Source of the DNA: DASYAE01 sp036501535 | Lineage (GTDB): Bacteria; Actinomycetota; Actinomycetes; Streptomycetales; Catenulisporaceae | Direction: 5' to 3' | Length of the DNA: 63,781 nt | NCBI GenBank assembly: GCA_036501535.1 | Contig: DASYAE010000161.1 | Span: forward strand, 1 to 63,781 | Shown here: positions 50,642 through 58,479 of the stretch, piece by piece | Numbering within the stretch: position 1 is the stretch's first letter | How the letters are laid out: the number at the start of each line of letters is the position of its first letter | The notes under the pieces: generated by a model | The model's database searches: none | Told to the model about the DNA's origin: nothing | The model's input: only the letters and a program-made list of their open reading frames with translations | Made by a program: the position numbers and the translations under genes

Positions 50642-51178
50642 TCAATCCTCCGTATCCGTGTGTTGAATCGCGTGCTGTCTCGATGCCGATTGCGCCGGTG
50701 ATTTCCGGGCCGGCTCGGCGAGTCCCGCCCAGGGCGGCGCACCGTCGTCCGCGCCGCCGACATTGGCGACGAGCTTGCCGAGCACGCTGCCGAGGCTGTC
50801 GGCTTCGGCGTCGGTCAGGCCGGTCCGCAGACGTGTGTCGAAGGCGACCGCGGCTTCGCGCAGCTGCAGGAACGCCTGCTCGCCGGCCTTGGTCAGCCGC
50901 ACCACGTGGATGCGCCGGTTCTCCGGATCGCGGGCCCGGGTGATCAGGCCGCGGGCGTCCATCGCGTTGAGGTGGTGCGTCAGCGTCGCCTCGCGCACAC
51001 CGACCGCCTCGGCCAGCTCGCGCTGGTTGGCCGGCCGGTTGATCTTCAGGTTGAGCAGGACCAGCCACACCGGCAGCGTTCCGCCCGCCGCCTCCAGGGC
51101 CTCGTCGAACGCCCTGCTCACGGTGCGCGCGGCCTGGCTCAGCTGCAGGCCGATCGGGGGTCGGAACGGCGGTCTCAT
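50642..51178 (-). CDS. MarR family transcriptional regulator
   Basis: A 178-residue winged-helix regulator: LPVWLVLLNLKINRPANQRELAEAV, REATLTHHLNAMDARGLITRARDPENRRIHVVRLTKAGE. The D-P-x-N-R-R wing is the MarR signature. The C-terminal ~35 residues are an extra tail rich in Ala, Ser and Gln. It likely represses itself, the F420-type reductase gene and perhaps the divergent NTF2-like gene, through the paired palindromes at 51201-51242. Confidence 0.92.
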   Translation of the reverse strand: MRPPFRPPIGLQLSQAARTVSRAFDEALEAAGGTLPVWLVLLNLKINRPANQRELAEAVGVREATLTHHLNAMDARGLITRARDPENRRIHVVRLTKAGEQAFLQLREAAVAFDTRLRTGLTDAEADSLGSVLGKLVANVGGADDGAPPWAGLAEPARKSPAQSASRQHAIQHTDTED

Positions 51179-51200
51179 GCTTGCAGCCTAGCAGGAAAAG

Positions 51201-51242
51201 TTAGATGTCTAAAGCTTTGACAGCTAACACTTAGATGTCTAA
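51201..51242. promoter_or_regulatory. Two identical MarR-type operators, 30 bases apart
   Basis: TTAGATGTCTAA occurs at 51201-51212 and 51231-51242. Each is a palindrome with 5-base arms (TTAGA / TCTAA). The 30-base centre-to-centre distance is close to three helical turns, so two dimers would bind the same face. The sites lie in the divergent gap between the MarR gene and the NTF2-like gene. Confidence 0.8.
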
Positions 51243-51293
51243 CGTATTGAGCGTGGGCGGCGGACGGCCGCCCGGACCCTCGGAGGGATCGCC

Positions 51294-51755
51294 ATGACCA
51301 GTACCGACCCGACCAGCCCGACCAGCACCGAAGACCAGATCCGGGACCTCGGCCGGCGCTGGGTCGAAGCCGAGCTGCGCGCGGACACCGCCGTGCTCGA
51401 CGCGATGGCCGTGCCCAACTTCACGCTCGTCGGCCCGCTCGGCTTCGTGCTCACCAAGGAGCAGTGGCTCGACCGCTATCGCAGCGGCGCCTTTCACACC
51501 TCGGCGCTGAGCTGGGACGACGTCGTCGTGCGCGACTACGGCGACACGGCCGTCGCGATCGGCTGCCAGACGCAGCAGGCCGCATATCAGGGTCGTGCGA
51601 GCGACGGCCGGTTCCGGGTCACCCAGGTCGTCGTGCGCGCGGGCGGGGACGGTCCCGGCGCCAACCCGTGGCGGCTGGTCGGCCTGCACCTCAGCCCGAT
51701 CGCCGCGCCGCCGGTGCCGCCCGCGTCGTCCGCCGGTTCCGCGCCTTCCAGGTGA
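51294..51755 (+). CDS. NTF2-like (SnoaL/DUF4440-type) protein
   Basis: A 153-residue protein with a cone-shaped alpha+beta fold pattern: IRDLGRRWVEAELRADTAVLDAMAVPNFTLVGPLGFVLTKEQWLDRYRSG-type blocks, then WDDVVVRDYGDTAVAIGCQTQQAAY and FRVTQVVVRAGG. It belongs to the SnoaL-like/DUF4440 group, whose members are small ligand-binding proteins or minor enzymes. A Pro/Ser-rich tail follows. GGAGGG is 7 bases before the ATG at 51294. It is divergent from marR and close to its operators. Confidence 0.85.
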   Translation: MTSTDPTSPTSTEDQIRDLGRRWVEAELRADTAVLDAMAVPNFTLVGPLGFVLTKEQWLDRYRSGAFHTSALSWDDVVVRDYGDTAVAIGCQTQQAAYQGRASDGRFRVTQVVVRAGGDGPGANPWRLVGLHLSPIAAPPVPPASSAGSAPSR

Positions 51756-51836
51756 GCTGCATAGACGCCGCGCCGTTACCTAGCTGCCGCCACATCTTTA
51801 GCGCGAACTTATTGCTGAGGGAGTATCACAGCGGGT

Positions 51837-53117
51837 GTGACGGCAAGCGATGCGGATCGGGCGCTGATCGGACACCTGTTAAGGCGGACCGGGTTCGGCG
51901 CGAGTGGTCCTGAAATCGACAGTGCGTCCGCGGCTGGATATCAGGCGACGCTGACCACCCTCTTCGGCTCGGGCGACGATCCCGGCGTGGACGCCACGCC
52001 GCCGCCCGGCTTCACCGGCGCGATCGCCCGGAGCGCCAGCCAGTCCGCGGATCTCGTCGCCTGGTGGCTCGGCCGGATGACCGCAGCGCGCAACCCGTGG
52101 CCGGAGAAGCGCACCTTCTTCTGGCACGGCCACTACGCCACCTCCATCACGAAGGTGCAGAGCGCGGCCCTGATGCTGCAGCAGAACCAGACCGAGCGCA
52201 GCCTCGGCGGCGGGGACTTCACGACCCTGATGCGCGCGATGTTCACCGACCCGGCCATGATGATCTGGCTCGACGCGGCCGGGAACACGGCCAAGGCGCC
52301 GAACGAGAACCTGGCCCGCGAGTCCATGGAGCTGTTCAGCCTTGGCTTCGGCAACTACAACGAGACCGACGTTCGGCAGGCCGCCCTCGCGCTGACCGGC
52401 TGGCGGCTCGACCGCACCAGCGGCACCGCCTACTTCGAGGCCGCGGCGCACGCGCCCGGCCCGGAGACGATCTTCGGCCGCAGCGCCTCGTTCGACGTCG
52501 ACTCGTTCAACAGCCTGCTGATGGCGCAGCCGGCGAACCCGAGGTTCATCGTCGCAAGGCACTGGTTCCGGCTCGGCTCCGACCAGACGATCCCGGCCGC
52601 CACCCAGGCCAACCTGCTCAAGGCCTACGGCTCCGGCCAGAGCCTCGGCGGCCTGCAGCACGCGCTGTTCAATGACCCCGCGTTCACCGGCACGACGGCG
52701 CGCTACGCGCTGGTGAAGCAGCCCGTCGAATACGTCGTCGGCGTGCTGCGGGCGCTGAAGATCACGCCGCCGGCGGACGGCACCGCCAAGAACGCGCAGG
52801 TGCTCCACACGGCGCTGAACGGCCTGGGCCAGGTGCCGTTCGCCCCGCCGAACGTCGGCGGCTGGCCGTCCGGACGGCTCTGGCTGACCACCGCGGCCGC
52901 CCAGACCCGGATCGTCTTCGCCCGGTGGGCCGCGGGCGTCGGCGACATATCGTCGATCTCCGATACCGCGACCGGCTCCCGCATCGACGCGACCGCCTAC
53001 CTGCTCGGAGTCGACTCATTCTCCGACCGCACCCGCAGCGCTCTGTCGGACGTCGCCGCCAATCCGCAGGCGGTGGTCGAGATGGCCCTGCTCAGCCCCG
53101 AATACCAGGTCAACTGA
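51837..53117 (+). CDS. DUF1800 domain-containing protein
   Basis: A 426-residue protein: LIGHLLRRTGFGASGPEI, LVAWWLGRMTAARNPWPEKRTFFWHGHYATS, MMIWLDAAGNTAKAPNENLARESMELFSLGFGNYNETDVRQAALALTGW-type blocks and a late PFAPPNVGGWPSG. These are the DUF1800 signatures. Together with the DUF1501 protein encoded next it forms a conserved pair of unknown function found in many bacteria. No signal peptide is visible. The start is the GTG at 51837. Codon 15 is TTA, the rare leucine codon, early in the gene. Confidence 0.9.
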   Translation: MTASDADRALIGHLLRRTGFGASGPEIDSASAAGYQATLTTLFGSGDDPGVDATPPPGFTGAIARSASQSADLVAWWLGRMTAARNPWPEKRTFFWHGHYATSITKVQSAALMLQQNQTERSLGGGDFTTLMRAMFTDPAMMIWLDAAGNTAKAPNENLARESMELFSLGFGNYNETDVRQAALALTGWRLDRTSGTAYFEAAAHAPGPETIFGRSASFDVDSFNSLLMAQPANPRFIVARHWFRLGSDQTIPAATQANLLKAYGSGQSLGGLQHALFNDPAFTGTTARYALVKQPVEYVVGVLRALKITPPADGTAKNAQVLHTALNGLGQVPFAPPNVGGWPSGRLWLTTAAAQTRIVFARWAAGVGDISSISDTATGSRIDATAYLLGVDSFSDRTRSALSDVAANPQAVVEMALLSPEYQVN

Positions 53118-53155
53118 CCGGAGAGAACACGGCGACCAGCCGAGGAGACCAGAGC

Positions 53156-54382
53156 ATGGACACCCTGACCCGCCGCAGGTTCCTGATAGCCTCCGGCGTG
53201 ACCGGCGCCGCCGCGCTGGCCGCCGGCGCCGGCGCGATCACCTGGGAGCAGCTGCACAAGGCGGCCGCCACCGACCCCCTGCCGGCCGGCTCCGGAGTAC
53301 TGGTCCTGGTCACCCTGTACGGCGGCAACGACGGTCTCAACACCGTGATCCCGGCGGCCGACCCGGTGTACCAGTCGCTGCGGCCGGACCTGGCCTACTC
53401 CGAGTCCGAGGTGCTGGACCTCGGCGACGGCCTCGGGCTGAACCCGGCGATGACCGGGATGCACCAGCTGTGGGGCGCCGGCAAGCTCGCCATCGTGCGC
53501 GGCACCGGTTATCCGAACCCGCAGTTCAGCCATTTCGTGTCGATGGACATCTGGCAGAGCGCTTCGCCGACCGACCCGAGCACCTCCGGCTGGCTCGGCC
53601 GCTGGCTCGACACCCAGCCCGACGACCAGTTGCGGGCGCTGCGCGCGGTCTCGGTCGGCGGAACCCTGCCGCCGCTGCTGGCCGGGACCGACACGGCCGG
53701 CTCGTCCCTGCCGCTCGGCCAGTTCAGGCTGCCGACCGGCGAGCTCGACACGAGCCTGCGCGCGCTCGGCAACAGCTCACCGCAGGACTGCCCCTACGCC
53801 GCATATGCCGCGCACGACACCGCAGACCTCTTCACCGTCGCCGGGGCGTTCGGCCCGATCCTGCCCACGCAGCAGAAGCTGACGCAGCAGGGCGGCCAGA
53901 ACGCGCTCGGCCAGCAGCTGGACATCGTCGCCTCCTGCATCGAGTCCTCGGTGCCGACCCAGGTCTACTCGGTCAGCCTCGGCTCGTTCGACACGCACTC
54001 CAACGAGAAGGGCACCCAGAGCAAGCTGCTCGGCCAGGTCAGCGCCGCGGTCTCGGCCTTCCAACAGCGCATCTCGACCTCGCCGCGGGCCAAGGACGTC
54101 ACCCTGGTCGCCTACACCGAGTTCGGCCGCCGGGTGAACGCGAACGCCAACGAGGGGACCGACCACGGCACCGCGGGCCCGGTGTTCGTCGTCGGCGAGT
54201 CGGTGCGCGGGGGCTTCGTCGGCGACGAGCCGTCGCTGAGCGACCTGAACGCCGGCGACCTGAACTTCACCACCGACTTCCGGTCCCTGTACGCGACCGT
54301 GCTCGCCGACGTCCTGGGCGCCGATCCGCACCGGATCCTCGGCGCGGACTTCCCGACCCTCGCGCTGCGGTCGGCGACCTGA
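53156..54382 (+). CDS. DUF1501 domain-containing protein with Tat signal
   Basis: A 408-residue protein. The Tat signal is LTRRRFLIASGVTGAAALAAG, so export in folded form is expected. The body has VLVLVTLYGGNDGLNTVIPAADP, HQLWGAGKLAIVRGTGYPNPQFSHFVSMDIWQS-type blocks, SLGSFDTHSNEKGTQ and VAYTEFGRRVNANANEGTDHGTAG, typical of DUF1501, an alkaline-phosphatase/sulfatase-like fold. The ATG at 53156 lies 38 bases after the DUF1800 stop with CGAGGAG upstream. The two genes are one operon, ended by a hairpin. Confidence 0.9.
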   Translation: MDTLTRRRFLIASGVTGAAALAAGAGAITWEQLHKAAATDPLPAGSGVLVLVTLYGGNDGLNTVIPAADPVYQSLRPDLAYSESEVLDLGDGLGLNPAMTGMHQLWGAGKLAIVRGTGYPNPQFSHFVSMDIWQSASPTDPSTSGWLGRWLDTQPDDQLRALRAVSVGGTLPPLLAGTDTAGSSLPLGQFRLPTGELDTSLRALGNSSPQDCPYAAYAAHDTADLFTVAGAFGPILPTQQKLTQQGGQNALGQQLDIVASCIESSVPTQVYSVSLGSFDTHSNEKGTQSKLLGQVSAAVSAFQQRISTSPRAKDVTLVAYTEFGRRVNANANEGTDHGTAGPVFVVGESVRGGFVGDEPSLSDLNAGDLNFTTDFRSLYATVLADVLGADPHRILGADFPTLALRSAT

Positions 54383-54398
54383 CGGCAGGTCACGCCGA
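54371..54398. terminator. Hairpin over the DUF1501 stop codon
   Basis: GACCTG-ACGG-CAGGTC (54376-54391) is a perfect inner stem that includes the TGA. TCGGC (54371-54375) and GCCGA (54394-54398) extend it across a 2-base bulge. TATTACTGATGTT follows. Confidence 0.6.
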
Positions 54399-54572
54399 TA
54401 TTACTGATGTTCCAATAGCATCGATGTACACTGTGTGGCGGTGGTTCCCGGCCGCCTCTGGATCCGCGGGCAGAGCTTCAAGCTCACCGGCTGCACACAA
54501 CGGCAAGACCCCTTTCACGGTCGGTCTTTCCCGCCCGAAGCCGCGGATCCTCGGGCCCGAGGAAGGACTGCC

Positions 54573-56117
54573 ATGTCTGATCCGTCGCGCTCCCTGCCCG
54601 ACCAGCCGAGCGTTCGCTACCTGAAGCTCGAGGCCCGGCGCCGCCTCGCCGCCGGCGAGTTCGACAACCTGCACGACGCCCAACTGGCCATCGCCCGCGA
54701 GCACGGGCAGTCGAGCTGGACCGTTCTCAAGGAGCTCATCGAGAGCCGGCGCGAGCCCGTGGAGCACGCCGCGCTCAGGCAGGTGGGGTGGCTGATCTCC
54801 CGGTTCGGCGAGGCCGACGAGCCGGGCTGGTCGGCGCCGACCGACGGCGAGATGCGCGAGCACTTCACCGAGGAGTTCCTCGGCCGCGTCGCGATGGACA
54901 AAGCGATGAAGGCGCTCACCTACCGGTCCGCGCGACTGCGCCAGCAGGTCGTGGTCACCGCGGACGAGCCGCTGCAGGCCCGCGCGCGGGTCGGCGGCAT
55001 GCAGTTCGAGGCGGAGGCGGAGGCCGAGCCGCCGCACCTCCTGCGCGGCCTGCGGATCTACACGATCGGCAGCGAGGTCACCGACCCGCGGGTGGCGGCG
55101 CCGCCCACGGCCGGCTCGGGCGCGGTCCCGGCCGCGGCGGCCGAGACGGCGGCGGCCGCGATCGGCGAGTTGGGCCTCGTCGGCGTCGTCCTCGCCGGGG
55201 CCGCGCGGAACGGGAGCGGGGGCGGGGCGGGCGGGGCCGGCGGCGAGATCGGCTGGGCCGTCGCGCGCGGCCGGTCCGACCTCGACCGGAACGAGCCGAT
55301 GCGCCCCGGCCACAGGTTCCCCGCCTACGGCGTCACCAGGCTTGTCACCGCCGTCGCGGTGCTGCGCCTCGTTGCCGAGGGCAAGGTAGGGCTCGATGAC
55401 GCCGCCAACGACCACCTGCGCACCGTGCGGCTGGCCGGCGACGAGGTCACCGTCCGGGAACTGCTCAGTCATACCGGAGGCGTCGACAGCCCCGCCAACC
55501 GCTACGCAGACACCGTTCCGGCCCTGACATCGCTGTTCGGCGGCCCGGTGATTCCGTGCAGCGGCGCCCGCGGCACCTTCAAGGAGAGCAGCGGCGGGTA
55601 CGGGGCGCTCGGGCAGCTCATCGCGGACATCACCGGTTCGGACTTCGCCGCGGCGGCCGCCCGGCTGGTGCTCGACCCGCTCGGCATGGCCGGCTCGTCG
55701 TTCCCGACCGGCTGGCCGCACGAGGACCCGGACGCGGTCACCTCCTACGTGCTGGAGCCCAACGGCGTCTTCGTGCCCGAAATCGACGACGTCTCGGCGA
55801 TACCGGCCTACGGCGGCATGTGGACGGACGCCTTCGACCTGCTCAGGTTCGGCACCATGTGGCACACGCTGCTGCCCGACGCCCTCGCCGGCGAAGCGCT
55901 CAAGCCGCAAGCCGCCGCCGAAGCCGGTCCGGGCCACATCGGCCTCGGCTGGCACGTCAACACGGCGCGCGGCTTCGCCATCGAGACCGGCTTCGGCGCG
56001 GGGGCGAGCGTGTCCCTGTTCGTCCGGCTCAGCGACGGCCACGCGTACGCCGTACTGACGAACCGTCAGATCAATGTCGCGCCGCTCAACCTCCGGGTAT
56101 TCCTGCAGACCGCTTAG
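54573..56117 (+). CDS. Serine-hydrolase (class C beta-lactamase-like) fold protein lacking catalytic residues
   Basis: 514 residues. The N-terminal ~45 residues (VRYLKLEARRRLAAGEFDNLHDAQLAIAREHGQSSWTVLKELIE-type) are a helical module seen in front of many actinomycete proteins. The C-terminal ~300 residues follow the beta-lactamase-related serine hydrolase fold: LVTAVAVLRLVAEGKVGLDDAAND, VRELLSHTGGVD, YGALGQLIADITG, VLDPLGMAGSSFP, YGGMWTDAFDLLRFG. The S-x-x-K motif, however, reads G253-V-T-R256, the Y-x-N motif reads E-S-S, and the K/H-x-G motif near the end reads ETG. It is probably a pseudoenzyme. A spacer rich in Gly (NGSGGGAGGAGG) lies near residue 215. Confidence 0.82.
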   Translation: MSDPSRSLPDQPSVRYLKLEARRRLAAGEFDNLHDAQLAIAREHGQSSWTVLKELIESRREPVEHAALRQVGWLISRFGEADEPGWSAPTDGEMREHFTEEFLGRVAMDKAMKALTYRSARLRQQVVVTADEPLQARARVGGMQFEAEAEAEPPHLLRGLRIYTIGSEVTDPRVAAPPTAGSGAVPAAAAETAAAAIGELGLVGVVLAGAARNGSGGGAGGAGGEIGWAVARGRSDLDRNEPMRPGHRFPAYGVTRLVTAVAVLRLVAEGKVGLDDAANDHLRTVRLAGDEVTVRELLSHTGGVDSPANRYADTVPALTSLFGGPVIPCSGARGTFKESSGGYGALGQLIADITGSDFAAAAARLVLDPLGMAGSSFPTGWPHEDPDAVTSYVLEPNGVFVPEIDDVSAIPAYGGMWTDAFDLLRFGTMWHTLLPDALAGEALKPQAAAEAGPGHIGLGWHVNTARGFAIETGFGAGASVSLFVRLSDGHAYAVLTNRQINVAPLNLRVFLQTA

Positions 56118-56189
56118 GCGTCTGCAACGTCGGCCGGCCACCGTTCGCGTGGCCGGCCGACGGCCGCTTCACATCCGTCCTCACATCCG

Positions 56190-56858
56190 TCAGAGCCGCT
56201 CGATCGTGGTACGCCAGGCGGGTGCACCGTGCTCGTCGTGGAAGCGGGTGCGAAGGCGGTCCGGCTCGAGGGCGACGATGTGCCATCCGGCGCCGGGGTT
56301 GAAGGCCGCTCGCAGCTCCTCCCGGCTGACCGGGTGCGGGCCGATGTCGGTTTCGGGGCCCTCGTCGCTGAAGCAGAGCACGTACAGCATTCCCACGTGC
56401 CTGGTCACCGATGCCAGGCTCGCTGCATATCGCATCCGCTCGTCGGTGTCGCAGGTGTGGAACAGCGCGCAGTCCAGCACCGTGTCGAAGGTGCGGCCCA
56501 GGTCCTCCAGCCGGAACGCGTCGGCTGCGGCGAACTCGGCCCCGATCCCTCGTTCGGCGGCGCTGCCGCGGGCCATCGCCACGGCCGTCTCGGCGACGTC
56601 GATGCCGAGTACCGACAGCCCCAGTTCGGCGATGTGCAGCGTGTTCTCCCCGGTCCCGCAGCCCGCATCGAGCACCGTCCCGGTGAACGCACCGTCGGAT
56701 GCCATGCGCACGACCGCCGGCTGCGGGGCGCCGATGTCCCACGGCGCGGGGCCGTCGTGGTACGAGGCGTCCCAGGGCCTGCCGGACATCCGCTCGTGGC
56801 TGGTCGGCAGCCGACCGCTGAGCGGACCGCCGGTGAGGGCTTCCGATTGCTCCGACAC
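56190..56858 (-). CDS. Class I SAM-dependent methyltransferase
   Basis: A 222-residue methyltransferase. The SAM loop is GTVLDAGCGTGENTLHIAELG, the acidic residue ends VLGIDVAETAV, and FAAADAFRLEDLGRTFDTVLDCALFH covers motifs II-III. The start HERMSGRPWDASYHDGPAPWD resembles thiopurine-methyltransferase-like and thiocyanate-methyltransferase-like families; the substrate is unknown. The GTG at 56858 has GGAAGG 7 bases upstream and is preferred over the longer open frame. It follows the TetR gene of the catabolic operon by 82 bases. Confidence 0.85.
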   Translation of the reverse strand: MSEQSEALTGGPLSGRLPTSHERMSGRPWDASYHDGPAPWDIGAPQPAVVRMASDGAFTGTVLDAGCGTGENTLHIAELGLSVLGIDVAETAVAMARGSAAERGIGAEFAAADAFRLEDLGRTFDTVLDCALFHTCDTDERMRYAASLASVTRHVGMLYVLCFSDEGPETDIGPHPVSREELRAAFNPGAGWHIVALEPDRLRTRFHDEHGAPAWRTTIERL

Positions 56859-56940
56859 TGCGTGGCCTTCCCGGTCCGCGGTTCCTGCTTCCTGCCGCTC
56901 TCGACTATTCCGCGGAAAGGTCGCTAACGCATCACCCGCA

Positions 56941-57585
56941 TCATCCGGTCGATCGGTCGGGCTCGACTGCGAGCGCAGCGTCAAGGGCGGTATCAAGAAT
57001 TCGGGACCACTGCCGCACCACGCCGGCGCGGCGGCCCGAGTCGTCGGTGAGCAGGCCGGCAAGTCCGAGGCCGCGGGCCATGTCCAAGGTGGCCTGCACG
57101 GTCTCGTGCACGCCTGTGGCGCTCTCGTCCGCGCCGAGGAAGCCGACCGCCGCGCGGTGCGCCTCGCGGCCCACGCGGTTCTCCAGCGCGATGATGCGGG
57201 TGCGCAGCGGCTCCTCGGTGGCGGCGGCGACCCAGAGGTGCAGCGCGGCGTGGAAGAGCGGACCGGTGTAGAGCTCGGCCAGCATGCTGACGATCGCCTC
57301 GGTGCGCCCGGCCCCGCCCGGCGGCAGGCGGTCCGCGGCCGCGCGCACCGCCTCGAGGCGCTCGGCGGCCATGTATTCGACGGCTGCGGTGAACAGGTCC
57401 TCGCGGGTGGGGAAGTGGTGCTGGGCCGCGCCGCGGGTCACCCCCGCGCGCCCGGCGACCACCGTCACCGTGCTGCCGCTCCAGCCGAGCTCCGCAAGGC
57501 ACTCGACGGCCGCCTCCAGCAGCCTGCGCCGGGTCGCCCGGCTGCGGTCCTGCTGCGGTTCGCGGGTGATCTGAGGCACCGCCAT
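56941..57585 (-). CDS. TetR family transcriptional regulator
   Basis: A 214-residue regulator: RATRRRLLEAAVECLAELGWSGSTVTVVAGRAGVTRGAAQHHFPTREDLF, a standard TetR HTH, followed by a helical effector domain. The pattern VTRGAAQHHFPTR resembles regulators that sit at the end of acyl-CoA catabolic operons in actinomycetes. It starts 10 bases after the stop of the enoyl-CoA hydratase gene, so it is the last gene of that operon and probably controls it through an acyl-CoA ligand. Confidence 0.9.
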   Translation of the reverse strand: MAVPQITREPQQDRSRATRRRLLEAAVECLAELGWSGSTVTVVAGRAGVTRGAAQHHFPTREDLFTAAVEYMAAERLEAVRAAADRLPPGGAGRTEAIVSMLAELYTGPLFHAALHLWVAAATEEPLRTRIIALENRVGREAHRAAVGFLGADESATGVHETVQATLDMARGLGLAGLLTDDSGRRAGVVRQWSRILDTALDAALAVEPDRSTG

Positions 57586-57595
57586 CACCGTCCCG

Positions 57596-58420
57596 CTACT
57601 GCTGTTGCTGCTGCTGCGCCCAGGACGGCGGGCGCCGCTCGAGGAAAGCACGCATGCCCTCACGGGCTTCGTCCGAGCCGAACAGCCGGGCCGACTGCGC
57701 GACCAGCTCCGCGCCGTCCCGCTCGATGCTGCGCAGCACGTCCGCCGCGACCAGCCGCTTGGTCTCGGCGAGGCCCTGCGGCGAGGCCTTGCGCAGCGCG
57801 TCGAGCAGCGGCTCTGCGGCGGCGCCGGCGTCGTCGGCCGCCAGCGTGATCAAGCCGATCCGGGCCGCCTCGGCCGCGTCGAAGGTGTCGCCGGTCAGGT
57901 ACCAGCGGGCCGCGGCCCGGGGATCGAGGCGGGGCAGCAGCGGCAGCGAGATCACCGCCGGGGCCAGGCCGAGCCGCACCTCGGTGAACGCGAAGCTCGA
58001 GGCCGGGCCGGCGACGACCAGGTCGCAGGCGCCGAGCAGGCCGAGCCCGCCGGCGCGCACGTGGCCGTCGACCTGCGCCAGGACCGGTTTGGGCAGCTCG
58101 GCCAGCGCGCGCATCAGCTCGACCAGCTTGCGCGGAGCGCCGGTCGGGTCGCCGCTGCTCGCCTCGCTCAGGTCCGCGCCCGCGCAGAAGACGGTGCCGG
58201 TGTGCGCGAGCAGGACCGCCCGGACCGCGCCGTCCTTCGCGGCCTGCGCCAGGCCCTGCTCGAGCTCTGCGACCAGCCGGGTGGACAGGGCGTTGCGGTT
58301 GCGCGGCGAGTCGAGTGTCAGGGTGGCGATGCTCCGCTCGACGCCGTACCGGACCAGCGGCGCCTGCGCCTCGGCCGGGTCCGCCGCCGCGCCGCCGGTC
58401 TCGGTGTTGTTCTCGGTCAT
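57596..58420 (-). CDS. Enoyl-CoA hydratase family protein (AtuE-like)
   Basis: A 274-residue crotonase-fold enzyme: IATLTLDSPRNRNALSTRLVAELEQGL, VFCAGADLSEA (oxyanion loop), VDGHVRAGGLGLLGACDLVVAG and FTEVRLGLAPAVISLPLLPRL. Its place after an acyl-CoA dehydrogenase and a biotin-dependent carboxylase fits hydration of a branched glutaconyl-CoA, as by 3-methylglutaconyl- or isohexenylglutaconyl-CoA hydratases. The protein ends in six consecutive glutamines, encoded by a CAG/CAA run prone to slippage. The ATG is at 58420. Confidence 0.9.
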   Translation of the reverse strand: MTENNTETGGAAADPAEAQAPLVRYGVERSIATLTLDSPRNRNALSTRLVAELEQGLAQAAKDGAVRAVLLAHTGTVFCAGADLSEASSGDPTGAPRKLVELMRALAELPKPVLAQVDGHVRAGGLGLLGACDLVVAGPASSFAFTEVRLGLAPAVISLPLLPRLDPRAAARWYLTGDTFDAAEAARIGLITLAADDAGAAAEPLLDALRKASPQGLAETKRLVAADVLRSIERDGAELVAQSARLFGSDEAREGMRAFLERRPPSWAQQQQQQ

Positions 58421-58479
58421 CGGTCGCAATACCCTTCCAACTCGCCTGTCTCCGTGCCGCGCCGCCGCGTCCCGCCGCC

